Origin: Polytrichum commune
Taxonomy: Eukaryota > Streptophyta > Polytrichopsida > Polytrichales > Polytrichaceae
Reading direction: 5' to 3'
DNA length: 64,000 nt
Assembly (NCBI GenBank): GCA_950295325.1
Contig: OX485807.1
Span: 48,764,440 to 48,828,439, forward strand
Below are positions 48,926-60,472 of this stretch, one piece after another. The notes beneath the pieces are model-generated. The model searched no databases. It was given only the letters and a program-made list of their open reading frames with translations, and was not told the DNA's origin. Position 1 is the stretch's first letter. Each line of letters opens with the position of its first letter. A program made the position numbers and the translations under genes.

Positions 48926-49366
48926 TTGGGTACCACTAACTGTGTACTTGAGGATACTTTACCTGAATGCCCATCAACATTGCTGGTTGCACACCAAGTT
49001 GAAGCTAGGGCCAATCCATCAACCCTAGATAGTCATTATGCCACATACACGGATTATTTAGAATTTAAGGGGACTTTAGAAAATGGTATAAGACACTTTG
49101 CCCCATGGCCGCAATTCCATGCAGCCGAAATTATTGGGCTACATTACTTTGTTATAGGCCCCTGCCCCCACGACGATGGTAATCATTTAATCGAGGTGGA
49201 CGACGATGACATACAAGATGGCCTTTGGGAATTTGTAAAATTTCCTGAAGACTTTAGCATAGTAAAAAGATGTCATCGTGATGAAGAAGCCAAATTGATA
49301 GCCAAGGCATGTAGAAAGAAGTGGGACAATGGATTCGATGTACCTTATAATGAATTTGGTTTATGA
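48926..49366 (+). CDS. Unidentified open frame, possibly a terminal exon
   Basis: 146 codons open to a TGA at about 49364, with no ATG near the front. It starts in the right-hand duplication of the adjacent MITE. The composition looks coding: acidic cluster EVDDDDIQ, aromatic stretch HFAPWPQFHAAEIIGLHYF, basic stretch KACRKKW. I recognise no domain. It may be the last exon of a gene cut by the MITE or a remnant of a transposon protein. The frame does not continue more than a few codons to the left of the insertion. Confidence 0.35.
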   Translation: MGTTNCVLEDTLPECPSTLLVAHQVEARANPSTLDSHYATYTDYLEFKGTLENGIRHFAPWPQFHAAEIIGLHYFVIGPCPHDDGNHLIEVDDDDIQDGLWEFVKFPEDFSIVKRCHRDEEAKLIAKACRKKWDNGFDVPYNEFGL

Positions 49367-51129
49367 ATCACTCTTCACCAATGATGTGAATGATTTTTTA
49401 ATAAATTAATCAATTTTACTTCACCCATATGTTTCAAAATGCACGGTTATGCGCAATCGCATTCTTGGTTTGTTCTTAATTTTTTCAAGTGGCGTTGAAT
49501 GCTTCCATATTGGTCCCAATTTTGTTAATGGTTGTTTGGGCCCTCATATTATGTGCTGATTTTGTACATTGTTAATTTAAAAACCAAATTTACTATGGAA
49601 ATTGTTAGCAATTCCATCGTGAGTCCAACATCTCAAATTTTGCCTAGCTCAGTCCACGTGTGTAAAAGTTACTTTGGTTCAAAGTATCCAGGCATGCCGT
49701 TGGCTAGTAACTAGAACTGCATGCAATTGTGTTGGAATACTGAAGACCGTGATTTTATGCACTATATTGGCCTTTCTTTTGGGTTTTAAATAAACTAAAT
49801 TTCTCAAGACCGTCGGAATTTTTAAATGTTGTATTGTTTTCGGGTGCTCGTATTTGTAACAATGACACTGATATTGGATTAGCATGGATTCTCTATTTGA
49901 AATGTTTTTTATATTGGAGTTCCCTGGAAATCTATATAAGGACCATCTTGCAATTTTTAATGGTTATAAGTCATATGTTTGATTAATTAATGGATTCAAC
50001 ATTGGGACGGATTGCTAACATGTGAGCAGTGAGCAACGAGCGATAACTTGTGAGCATTGAAGTTGGCAAAACATTTGGAGATACACCCACTAATATCTTA
50101 TAACCGTAATATTTTCGAATAAATAATAGCACATTTGTTTATAACAGTACGAGTGGTACATTACTATGCAATAGTAATGTATGTCCTTTGAGTTTAGGAT
50201 ACATTTTCATTGGCGTCTTTATACTAGTGTTTATGGGGTCGTTTATCCACCGTAGTAGCCATGGGATAGTAAGCAACCTGGATTTGAAAATGTCAACCAA
50301 TTTAGCACCACGACTAGCTTGAAATGTCCAACTGAATGTCGTCTTTGTCATTTGCATTGGGTTGGACCCCTTGAACTTAAGGGGGGTCTAGCATTTGTGT
50401 TGGATGGATGATTGTTATGTTGGAATGGGTGGCTTCCCTCTTGCCTTTTCTCACTACATGGCTAGTGGATGAATGATGAAAATTGATCTCCCTCTACGGT
50501 GATTGAGTTAGTCATCCATGTTTTAATCTCCCACCTTTCATTGGTTTTTTTTCTCATTCCATATAGTTATTGTTCATGAATCTAAATTATGATTGATTAA
50601 ATTGTGTTTTTTTGTGTTTTCATTTCTTTTCTTCAGATGGATCATGTGGATTTCCTGGGGCAAGTCGTGGCCCTCATGTAAACTAATTTGGGCGAACCGA
50701 CCCATACACTCATTCCTTGTTGGATGCCTAAACCCTTGCATCCAAGGAACTAGTGTACTGGTTGTTTTGGCCCAACCATGCAATCCACCATTGCCAGCTC
50801 AGTTCAAGGGGGAGAGGGGGTTGGTGGTTCTATTTGTCGAATTCTCTTCAAAATTGTTGTCACGAACTTTGATCTTTTGTTGAATTCGAACAAGATACTC
50901 ATAAGGGAGCTCCATAGGCTCACCTTGGATGATAATTTTAGATTATCGTCCATTTACATCCAAGTTCCTATTCCATCCGGTGTGGTTACACATATGTTAT
51001 TTTGCGATTTTACGAACACTTTCATGTTGGTGTCTCCAATAATGCAAGATTTGCAAGTGTTGCCTATGCCCCCTCCACAGACATTCCTCGGCTTGGATTC
51101 TGTTGAGGCTTATGTGGGTGGCCCTCAAG
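49367..51129. other. Gene-free stretch
   Basis: No supported gene. Plus-strand frames at 50593-51155 overlap in two phases and carry no recognisable domain. Confidence 0.45.
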
Positions 51130-51680
51130 ATACCCCCCCCCCCCCCCCAAATTAACACAGGGGGCGCTAAAGTACCCCCATCGAACTTATAGAGGAGGCA
51201 GATTCGGGCAGGGGCAGCCGTCCGTCCAAAAATTTTAAATATTTTGGATCTGACCAGAAACTGTTGCCCGCCCGCCCGACTTCAAAAAAATCATTGCCCT
51301 TGTATTCTTGAAGACCACTTATCCACAAATCCCATATTGAGTGCATTTCACCTTCAAGGTCTAAAATCCAATATATATGTTCACTTCCATTGAGTAAATA
51401 AGCGTTTGATTGGGATTTCATTTTCAAAATGAAACCGCCAATAAAGCATGTAAATAACTAGGAAGTCAAAAACATTATAAAACCCTCATTAGCACTGAGG
51501 TTATGATGTTTGTGACTTGCCATTGCAAGGGTCTTTGTCATTCTAAAATGGAACTAAAATGAGTGGTTTTATTTTTAGTATGTTCAGTATTATAATCTTT
51601 TAGTTAATACCTTCTACTTTCACAAAGTTTCCATACACATTTAAACTAATTAAGTGTGATTCAATGTAACCTTGGACGGA
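51130..51680 (+). repeat. One-armed copy of the inverted-arm element family
   Basis: Starts at a C-run (about 51132-51148) and follows the left-arm order of 25960-26930: 'gcccgacttcaaaaaaatca', 'ccacttatccacaaatccca', 'gagtgcatttcaccttcaag', 'cctcattagcactgaggtta', 'catttaaactaatta'. It lacks the 496-bp insertion. Confidence 0.82.
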
Positions 51681-52156
51681 GTTAGCTCCAACGACGTTAG
51701 TCATCCTTCGAGCCATTGACCCTCTTCCGAGCATTGGGAACGTTCCCTATCTCCTTCCCATCGGTTTTCAACCACATTTGCTAATGTGTTATGCAAACGA
51801 TATTTGCGTATGTGTTATGCATCAAAATCTTTGGAATGTGTTATACGCCGGTCCCAAATCTACAAATGTGTTATGCACTAAATCCAAATGTACAAATGTG
51901 TCATCCGTCATATTCATATTTACGAATCCACGCGGATTGGCCTCTCTTGGCCATGCGGCGGAATGCTTGTTGGATTTTCTCTACATCTAATGCACGTTGT
52001 GTGATCTCCCTAGTGTGCTTCAATGTGCCCCGACCCTAAATCACCCAACATGTGCAATAATATTAGAAACCAAAAATAAATAAACAAACAAACAAGTTTT
52101 AAAGAGTTGGTATAAGGCCGAGAGTTCACTGACCTAAATAAGTCATCATAGCTGCG
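51681..52156. other. Gene-free stretch with 'atgtgttatgca' repeats
   Basis: 51783-51905 holds about five loosely spaced copies of 'aatgtgttatgc'. No gene. Confidence 0.55.
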
Positions 52157-52185
52157 TAGTAGTAGTAGCTCAGTATTAGTAGCTC

Positions 52186-52214
<29 letters not shown>
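52157..52214 (+). repeat. (TAG)n microsatellite
   Basis: About 58 bp of 'tag' triplets with one interruption. The element at 52215-54481 starts at its right edge and is followed by further 'tag' triplets. Confidence 0.9.
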
Positions 52215-52217
<3 letters not shown>

Positions 52218-52509
52218 GGCCGGGGATTCGTGGCATTCATGTATTCTCATCAATAAGAGTTCATTCATCTTTATGGATGAGATGAACCACTTTAGACATT
52301 ACCTTACGTGGTCGGCTACTTGTCTCAAAGGTTTTAAAAATATAAAGCTTTAGTAGTTCTAAATTATCCTAGTCTAATCCAATACTTAAGGCAATAATAC
52401 AAAGGGGGGTTAGTCATAAAAAAAACAACACCTCATTTGGAAGCAAGTGGGTGCATCATGGATTGCCAACCCATCACTACTAGTCCGGTTATCTTTAAAA
52501 GATTAGCAT

Positions 52510-52900
52510 GGGTGGACGTTAAACACCCCTCACGAACTTTTGGGGGTGTTATATCCGGGCCAGGGCGACCCTCTAAACAAAATTTCTGAACCCAACCAAA
52601 AACTAATGCCCGCCCTACCCAACTTCAAAAAAAATATTGCCTTTGCATTCTTGAAGGCCTCTTGACTACAAATCCCATATTGAGTGCACTTCACCTTCAA
52701 GGTCTAAAATTCAATATATATATGTGCACTTCCAATTAGTAAATAAGCAATTGATTGCAATTTCATTCCGAACGTGAAATCATCAATGAAGCATATAATT
52801 AATTTGGAGGGCAAAAACATTACAAAATCTTCATTGACATTGAAGTTATGATTTTTGTGACTTACCATTTGATTTTTTTTCATTTTCATGATGAATTAGT
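52510..52900 (+). repeat. Second one-armed copy of the inverted-arm element family
   Basis: Follows the same order as 51130-51450, with 'cacgaacttttgggggtgtt' at its start and an unoccupied 'aatcccatattgagtgca' site at about 52672. Confidence 0.78.
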
Positions 52901-53194
52901 ACAAGTGTTCATAAGATGGTCAAAGTGAAACAATAAAGATAAAATATAAAACCTATACTAAAATTTATTAATTTTTTATGTTTTAGACAATGTTATATGA
53001 AGCATAAATAAATGATATATTATTTAGAATTAGACTTGTGGGATAACGTTATGGATGGGGTATACTCAAGAAATCATAAGTTTCTAATTATATCCTATAT
53101 GAGTTATTATAATATCTTATCATCATCGCATATTATATTATGTTTAAAATCATATAATGCATATTAGTCATTTTCAAATAATTTTCATTATATT

Positions 53195-53225
53195 TGTATA
53201 TATATATATTATATATATATATATT
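53195..53225. repeat. (TA)n tract
   Basis: Imperfect AT dinucleotide run. Confidence 0.85.
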
Positions 53226-53765
53226 TTGAATTTAACAATTTATCATAAGGTGACATAAATTATTTTGATATATTACAAATGATTGAGAAATCATATCCGT
53301 GCAAAATAAATGAGTTGTGACTAAATAAATGTCTATAAAAACATGTCATAACCACATGTTAGACATGTTCATAATTTGTAATATTTATCAAAATAACCAT
53401 GTGGAATCTACATCCACATCATGGCCTTGAAAACAACTCATTGGAAGTTAGAAAATAGGCTTAGGGCATCTGTTACGAACCTCTCACCAGTTGGCAATTT
53501 GTTTCTTGACAACAAAATCTCAAAGTAAAGAATTGAAACCAACACCAATTTTATTCCTTCCTCTAAGTACAAACCGTAACCAAATAAAGTTGGGTCAACG
53601 AAGCTCTACCACCCAACCATAGGAGAGAGACAAAAAAAATCCTCTCTCCTCCCCCGAGCTTCCTCTTATGCCGAAGCACTACTTTTACTTTCTATATTTA
53701 CATATAGTAAAAGTATTCTATTCATAGCTCTATCTCATAGTTCTACTATGAATCTTCTATTTTTG

Positions 53766-54208
53766 GTTCTTCTAGAACCTTCTTTCATCTCTTATCTCAA
53801 TTCCATTCTTCCAATTGGAACTATCTAATTCCAATTGTATTCATCCATTCTTCTTTCTAGTTGGAACTGTCTAATTCCAACTAAATACATCCATCCTTCA
53901 TTCCAGTTGGAACTGTCTAATTCCAACTTGGTTCATCCAACCTTTCTCTTGGTTGGAATTGTCTAATTCCAACTAATTCAATCTTCTAGTTGGAACTGTC
54001 TAATTCCAACTAGCTTTATCCATGGAGTGGTCTAACTCCTGTGCACCTCATCGAGAGTTGTCTAACTCACGTGCACATGTTCTCACTTGGAATGGTCTAG
54101 TTCCAATGCACTAAATGCGGAGCTGTCTAACTCCAGTGCACATGTTGTCAATCTGGAGTTGTCTTACTCCTTTCCATTCATCCTCAACTGAGAGTTGTCT
54201 AGCTCTCA
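53766..54208 (+). repeat. Array of small hairpins with constant GTCT loop and varying stems
   Basis: Ten short inverted repeats follow one another at about 53859, 53905, 53953, 53987, 54025, 54056, 54088, 54120, 54156 and 54191, with a GTTCT/AGAAC hairpin at 53766-53780. The loop is nearly always GTCT or TGTCTA. The stems differ but stay complementary: GTTGGAA/TTCCAAC, GTTGGAATT/AATTCCAAC, GGAGT/ACTCC, GAGTT/AACTC, TTGGAA/TTCCAA, GGAG/CTCC and GAGAG/CTCTC. Confidence 0.85.
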
Positions 54209-54656
54209 TCTTTTTCTGCTTACACACTGGCACATGTAGTTAGAATATTCCTTAATAATTCTAGTTACATTACAGCATCCAAAGCCACATCATAGCCCAT
54301 TGCCAACTAATTGATATTTATATAATAGCTAGTAGTTCATAATAGCTATAAGGGAGAAAAAGGGTCTTACATGCCAACTCAGAGGTGTTTCACTAAAGTT
54401 AGCTCCATCCGAGCTTCTTGATGAACTCATCTGATTTTTGTTACCGGATGATTTTACTTGAGTGCCACGAATCCCGGCCTACTAGTAGTAGTGAATAGGA
54501 GCTGTGTGAAACAGTAGGAAGCTTACTTTGGAGTCATTCTAAATCCGACCAGTCTCGTCTAATTAAGATAATTAAGGATGTGGATACTAATTAAGAGGAG
54601 CATCTCCACACGTTCCCATGAATATTATACTTATTGAGTTGCTGAAAAACAACATA

Positions 54657-54885
54657 CAACACTAAATATTCTTGTATTTAGTGTCACCTACTACTTGGAA
54701 TCACGCAATGCTCTAATTGTTTATTGTATATCTCATTTTTTGGCTAATAAACGGTCAAATTGGTTGTTTGGATGTTATAGGACATTAACATTTTTACCTG
54801 GTAAAAATCTACATTAATAGGGAGAAAAGAATAGCATTGTGTAACTCCAAATAGTAAGTCACACTAAATATCATATCTAGTGTAG
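54657..54885. mobile_element. MITE, third copy of the 21274-21482 family
   Basis: The ends 'cactaaatattcttgtattt..' and '..atatcatatctagtgtag' are inverted relatives. Internal landmarks are 'agtgtcacctactacttgga' and 'gtgtaactccaaatagtaag'. Confidence 0.72.
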
Positions 54886-55590
54886 TAAGGAGGATATTTT
54901 CTTATAAATGAGTGGTGAAATTTGGCAACCATGGCTAGACACCCACTTCTTTGAGTTGTGGTCACATAAATACAAGAGATTGTGTACTTCTATCCAAAGT
55001 GCACTTCTAGAGATCAACACATACAATTCTTGGTTGTTTTATAAGTCGTAAAAAGACTAGCCTAATATGAGAATAAATAAACAAATTTCCTTCTTTGACA
55101 ACCAGTTTCACATGTTGATCAAGTCTCTCTCCAAGTAAACCCAATTTGATTTTAACATTGCCAACACTAATGAATATGTTGTCAAGACTACTGCTACTGT
55201 CACTCAAATGAGAATGAGAATGAGAAAAACAATAATTGAGATCAAGTAGTTAGATTAGAATTTTATGGTGGACATCCCACTCTTGCTTGGATTTGTGACC
55301 CAGTGGAATGTTATCCAATCCCCAAAACTAGCTAGTACAAAACTTGTGAATCATACTCAAGCTTGTGGAGAAACTTTGCTACAGTTTGTTTAAAGAAGGT
55401 TGAATGTTGAAACATGCTCTAATTCAAAACAAAAATAAATTTTATAAAATAACCTAAGTCTTAGATCGTTTTATGTTACATATTTAGAAATTAGCTTCAA
55501 AGACCCCAAATGAATTGAATGGGACTCCTTTAAAATGAATCATTGTAGAGTGAGGTCTGGTCCAACACTTTCACACCTTTTATAGCCCAT
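54886..55590. other. Gene-free stretch
   Basis: No gene or clear repeat recognised. Confidence 0.45.
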
Positions 55591-55748
55591 TAGCTAGCTG
55601 GGCTAGCCCATATTTTTTGAAGCCTCAATCTAGCCATAGCTAGGCTAGCCCATATTTTCTAAGGCCTCGATCTAGCCATAGCTAGGCTAGCCCATATTTT
55701 TTGAGGCCTCGATCTAGCCATAGCTGGGCTAGCCCATTTTTTTCGGGT
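55591..55748 (+). repeat. 42-bp tandem repeat, array 1
   Basis: About 3.5 units of 'ggctagcccatattttttga' plus 'ggcctcgatctagccatagc'. The unit contains the palindrome GGCTAGCC. Confidence 0.87.
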
Positions 55749-56293
55749 ACCGTTTTAAGCCATATAGCTGGACTATTTGACCTAATAAATTAATTCATGT
55801 AGCTCATATAATGAATTCAAGGAGACATTGTCTCATCAATACAATCATATTTCATATCAGTCAAAATCACTCATCGTCATCAATATCTAAAACATGTTGC
55901 TCATCATTTTCTACCAACAAATTGTCATCATCCTCTATCTGCAACTCCTCATCGAAAATAGGGCGTTTGGGAATGTGATTCTTCCAATCAGAATTATCCA
56001 ACAAGATCAACTTTTCAGGATCGTATGGCATTAGATGTTTGTTCAACTTCAACATCATTGATGCCTCTGCAAATCCTCAAGAGAACGACCCATCTTTTTA
56101 GAGGAATGTAGAGAATATAGCCCACTTTGAGTAAAGACATATCAAAAGATGTAAACATGTAACCGGTTGCACTTGGATGCACTTGGATATGGACAGATGA
56201 TCTCAACCCTAAAAAATTTATGGTAGTGGTAGGGATGACATGGCTGGGCCTTAGCTTGAGCCAATTTAGTTACATGACTTATCTTTAGCTAGC
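55749..56293. other. Segment between the two 42-bp arrays
   Basis: Contains a 63-codon acidic minus-strand frame (55867-56058) without a recognised domain and a partial AACCGG-family fragment at about 56085-56180. Confidence 0.5.
56085..56180 (-). mobile_element. AACCGG-family MITE, copy 6 (fragment)
   Basis: Retains 'ttttagaggaatgtagagaa' and 'aaacatgtaaccggttgcac'. Confidence 0.6.
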
Positions 56294-56455
56294 TAATAAC
56301 TAGCTGGGCTAGCCCATATAATATGAGGCCTCGATCTAGCCATAGCTGGACTAGCCCATATTTTTTGAGGCATCGATCTAGCCATAGCTAGGCTAGCCCA
56401 TAATTTTTCAAGCCGCGATCTAGCCATAGCTGGGCTAGCCCATTTTTTTCGAGAA
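56294..56455 (+). repeat. 42-bp tandem repeat, array 2
   Basis: About 3.5 further units of the same 42-bp sequence in the same orientation. Both arrays end in 'cgttttaagcca' or 'cgttttcagcca', so they may be arms of one element. Confidence 0.87.
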
Positions 56456-58740
56456 TCGTTTTCAGCCATAACTGTTAGCTATTAGGTTAGCCGCTAGCCC
56501 AAAAAGTCTGTGGGCTAGCGGTTGTACAAGGTCTGAACACTTTGAGTGCCGTAAACTAATGTCCACAAATTTACATTGAGCATGATCTTGACCAATGAAG
56601 TGTGTGCTAATTTTCCCCATACATAAAAGATGGTTGACACAATTGTAGGGGATAGTTGAAGTTTGAGGATGGAGACTTGACCACCTCTCTTTTCCATATC
56701 CCTTAATTCGATTCTCAATCGAGCAAAAAAAACACATGATTTTCATAATCATGTTGGTGTGGGCACGAAATTGTTGTAGTGTAAACACCAAAAATACAAG
56801 TTACAATGAGATCGGATGAGGTCCATGCTCAAAACAAGGACACCATTCTACGTGCACCATCAATTGGGAGGGCCTATGCAATTGCTTGAAGAAAGAGAAA
56901 AAATACAAATCACTTTGACATGTTACAACTTTTACATCTCAACTCCAATTTTGACACTTGAAAGAACAATTTTCATGATTCATAATTGCTAACAAGATGA
57001 GATGATTCACGATCCAATCCAACAACTTGAAGTGTATGTGGAGTTGGAAGTGGCCTACATACCTTAGCTTAGACCAACTACACATGGTCCTCAAACAAAT
57101 GCTTGAGATTAGTTGTTACATTGAATAAAAGCATCTTAAGTGGGAATCGGCCCCTAATGGGTGTAGGCAATAAACCTATAAGTGTCCCATGGGTCACCCC
57201 TAGGACCACGTACAAGAAAACAAGCTCAATTCACATCGCATCAAAATGACATTTCTTTTCCATTTCTTTTTCAAATGGGATAAATTGAAATCAAAATACA
57301 TCTCAAATAATTTTTCTATATATATTTGGGTGGGTTCAAGACCATGGTTTTTACCCCTCAAATGTTCTTTTGAGATTTATGACCAATATCTTACATGAAT
57401 AAAAGAGTCATCTTACATCAAAAGTAGGATAAAATAAAACTATCATCCACGTCAATTTCTTGAAAAAAACAATTGTTGTGGCTCACATTGAACTAAAAAT
57501 TTGGTATGGGTTAGAAATTAACATGGCCCACACTAACAAGGCTATTTAGTATACTCTTGTAGATAACAAACCCCTCTACAAATCTTAGGGGCAAGTTTAT
57601 TTGTCATGTGCATTAATAAAACCTAGTGTACAAAGTTTGTGGTCTACAACATAATGTCAACAAGATTGCTCACTCATCAATAATAATAGTAATAATGTTT
57701 TCACCTTCAATGTTTTCAATGTATAACCTTTGATCTTAACAATGCAAGAAATCCTTGTAGACATTAGGAGTAGAAGACCCATGGAACATAAACCATCATG
57801 AGCTCAACTCATCCTAAAAATTGCATTGTTACATTTATTCACTCATAGAATCGAATGAATAAATATGTGTATCGTCGTTAGGAGCTTTGTACTTCAACTT
57901 ATTCTAGATTACAACCATTCAAACTTCCAAAATGACATACAATGTGGCTATTAGAGTGAAAAATATACTACTAATTTGTGAGCCTCTTGACTTTTGCACA
58001 TATGTTCAAATGCACTCAAATCTCACAATAACATCATAAGGTACATGGTCCGGTGTTATACTCTACCTTTTATTGACCATGTGTTATGTCTTCACATTTG
58101 TGTTGCATTAGCAAATATGTGATGAACCCTCAACAAAACTAGTCTGGAAATTGAACCTCTCCTTATTTAGTTACGGTTATCAAAAGTGCATGTTTGTTGA
58201 TTTCTTAATTGGATGCATAGTTCCTCCAAATTGTTTTAATTATTAGGTGTGCAATAGTCAATAAAATTAGATGACGTAGAAATAAAATTATTGAGTGAGA
58301 AGTACTTAACTAAATATATACGTCTCGATGGTATTTGTTATTTAACCATTCACCAATCAAGTATATGTGTATGATTAAGAAAACTAACTAAATAACACCC
58401 GCATACCATAGCTTAGCAAGAACAAGGTAGCTAAGGTGTGGGTGTCATTTGGTTACTTTTTGTAATTGGGGGGGGGGGAGGGGGGAGGTGTACGACCATT
58501 TAATGAGCACGAGAATATTCACTTTAATAATTAATAAGATACTCATATGAGCTCCAAAAATTATGAAGAAAGTGATAATTTCCTCGATTTGGATTTGCTA
58601 ACCATGGCGTACTAATTGTGTGTTTTGTATTCCAAGAGAAGTGGGCTAGTTGGAAAGAGTAACCAATTAAGGTACATCTACCTTATGTGATCAAGAACGC
58701 ACATCATGGTGACAAGTTACGGTTTTCATGGGACCCTAAG
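56456..58740. other. Gene-free stretch
   Basis: No supported gene. A G-rich run (about 58468-58488) is the only conspicuous feature. Confidence 0.45.
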
Positions 58741-59383
58741 TATAGTCTAACCTCGTTAATACAACACTCATTTATACAACACCCTTGATATTATGACACA
58801 TTTTTGCGAGACTAAACTTATTAGTTCTAAACTCCCTCTTTTATACTACTATGACACTCGATAATGCGACATTTGGAATCACCGTTTTTGTCATATTAGA
58901 GAGGTAGTTAATGCTAAAATCCCTTACATCTATGTTATGTACATCTAGAATACATTCATTTTCACTTGGGAACTACTTGGGAACTTTACTTATCATTAAG
59001 AATTTAATGATAATGAGGGTTACTAGTGTAGAATGGACATGGTTAGGGTTAGAGTGGCCTCCTACCTAGTATGTTGCCGTAAATTGATTACTGATGAGTT
59101 GGTGGATGTTGATTTGGGAACCAATTATGCACTAGACTTTGATCTTAATATTGATTTATTTACAATAGATGTGGATGATGTTGCTCCACCTATAGTAAAG
59201 CATAGTGATGCTAAATGTCATGCATCATTGTTGTCTAGTTCCTTATTGGAGAACTCTTTATACTTTTGTGTTAATGAAATTGTTAGTTTTCAAAAGTTAG
59301 TGGGGAATTTTAAAAACATGATAGATGCTAACCTGGGTAGGCAACACCAGAGATATTTGAACTCTTATTTCAAGAGTTCTTGA
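58741..59383 (+). pseudogene. Probable pogo-like element remnant with transposase C-terminus
   Basis: 'agtctaacctcgttaataca' at about 58744 resembles the left end of plant pogo/Emigrant elements. A 116-codon frame from ATG 59037 or just upstream (59033-59383) has an acidic middle (DVDLGTNYALDFDL, DVDDVAPP) and ends ANLGRQHQRYLNSYFKSS. This fits the acidic linker and terminal '..R..tI..FF' tail of pogo/Tigger transposases. The DDE domain is missing, so the element is internally deleted. The right end was not found; a (TA)n run follows at 59449-59469. Confidence 0.42.
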
Positions 59384-59624
59384 GAATTTTTTGCATTTTT
59401 TTGGAGTTATAATTTATTATTTCATACCATTTATACTGCTTAAATTGGTTATATATATATATATATATTCAAGCTCATACATGCACTCCGATGCTCCAAA
59501 TCAGCTGCATGGTTGTAAGAGGTAGTAGCTAGGTACACTAACTTATTAGTCAAATGAATTCTAAGCTAAGCAACGATCCCGTACCCTAGTATATATACCA
59601 CCTCCCTAGCAAAGCCCTACATTG

Positions 59625-60180
59625 GGTGCCCATACCCATGCCCACCCATGCCCATGGGTTTTGGGTGGGCATGGGTGTGATATTATTGTTCATGGGTGGG
59701 CATGGGTGGGCATGGCTGCGATATTGTTGTTCATGAGTGGCATGGGTGGGCATGGTTGCGATGTTATTGTTCATGGGTGGGCATGGGTTCGATATTATTG
59801 TTCATGGGTGAGCATGGGCTAAAGCAAAGCATATTGGATACCACTGCTAAATTCAGTATTATCTTGTGGTGGAAGCTGAAAGGAACCCCCACATTCCCCA
59901 TCATGTCGCGCGTGGCGCATTCAGATTTGTACATCCCTGCATCCAACTCCAAATCGGAGTCAAACTTCTCGGATGCATGAAATACGCTAACCAAGAAGCG
60001 CTCCGGGCTGAAGCCAGCGATTGTGAATGACCTTTTATTTGTCCAATCCAACCAAGACTTGGTGTAGGCGGGTAATGCACATTACACAATTTTTGAATAC
60101 ATGGGCGCAATTTAAATAGCATGGGTGGGCATGAGTGGGCACATGTCATGTTATGGGTGGGCATGGGTGGGCATAGGTCG
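59625..60180 (+). repeat. 'catgggtgggcatgg' minisatellite
   Basis: Copies of 'ttgttcatgggtgggcatgg' in units of about 42 bp at 59640-59820, and shorter copies at 60118-60180, flank a non-repetitive core (59825-60115) that holds a 95-codon minus-strand frame of unknown nature. Confidence 0.82.
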
Positions 60181-60242
60181 CTGCTAATGGGCATGGTCTC
60201 GGTATGGGTGCAATTTATCGGAAAAATGTTGGGCTCTGCTCC

Positions 60243-60472
60243 CCAATGATCGGGGAGGTTTTTGGACATAATCGGTTGAGATCCTAGTGTTTGCAAGTCC
60301 AACCGGTTACATGTTGTTGACATCCTCCAGTTTTCCTTTATTAAATTGGGGTATATTCCATAGATTCCTCTAAAATGATCGATACTTTTCATGCAGTCTT
60401 CAACTTTAATCGGTTATTTCTCAAACTCAACCGGTTCATTTGCAACTAATTGCCGGTTCTCCCCAATCATTG
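60243..60472 (+). mobile_element. AACCGG-family MITE, copy 7
   Basis: One of the best-preserved copies: CCAATGATCGGGGAGG at left, the complement CTCCCCAATCATTG at right, with 'tccaaccggttacatgttg' and 'ctcaaccggttcatttgc' inside. Confidence 0.8.

Larger units (their letters stand above)
52215..54481. mobile_element. 2.3-kb inverted-repeat element carrying a hairpin array
   Basis: Left end TAGGGCCGGGGATTCGTGGC and right end, read inward, TAGGCCGGGATTCGTGGC form a terminal inverted repeat. It lies within (TAG)n sequence, so a target duplication cannot be resolved. Inside are a partial inverted-arm family copy (52510-52900), AT-rich filler and a hairpin array (53860-54208). No transposase frame was found. 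Confidence 0.72.
59607..60472. mobile_element. Composite insertion bounded by an 8-bp duplication
   Basis: CACCTCCC occurs at 59599-59606 and 60473-60480, while the homologous site at about 27952 ('accacctgcc') is unoccupied. The left end, TAGCAAAGCCCTACATT, is inverted at about 60240 (AGCAGAGCCCAACATT when read inward), which marks an inner element with a 'catgggtgggcatgg' minisatellite. An AACCGG-family copy occupies the rest up to the right duplication. Confidence 0.75.

Noticed and set aside
53859-54208. CRISPR-like array
   Set aside because: Spacing is irregular, the repeated part is the loop and the stems vary; this is a eukaryotic nuclear context with no cas genes.
59764-60051. 95-codon minus-strand frame in the minisatellite core
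   Set aside because: Part of it is repeat translation and the rest resembles no family; possibly captured DNA but unsupported.
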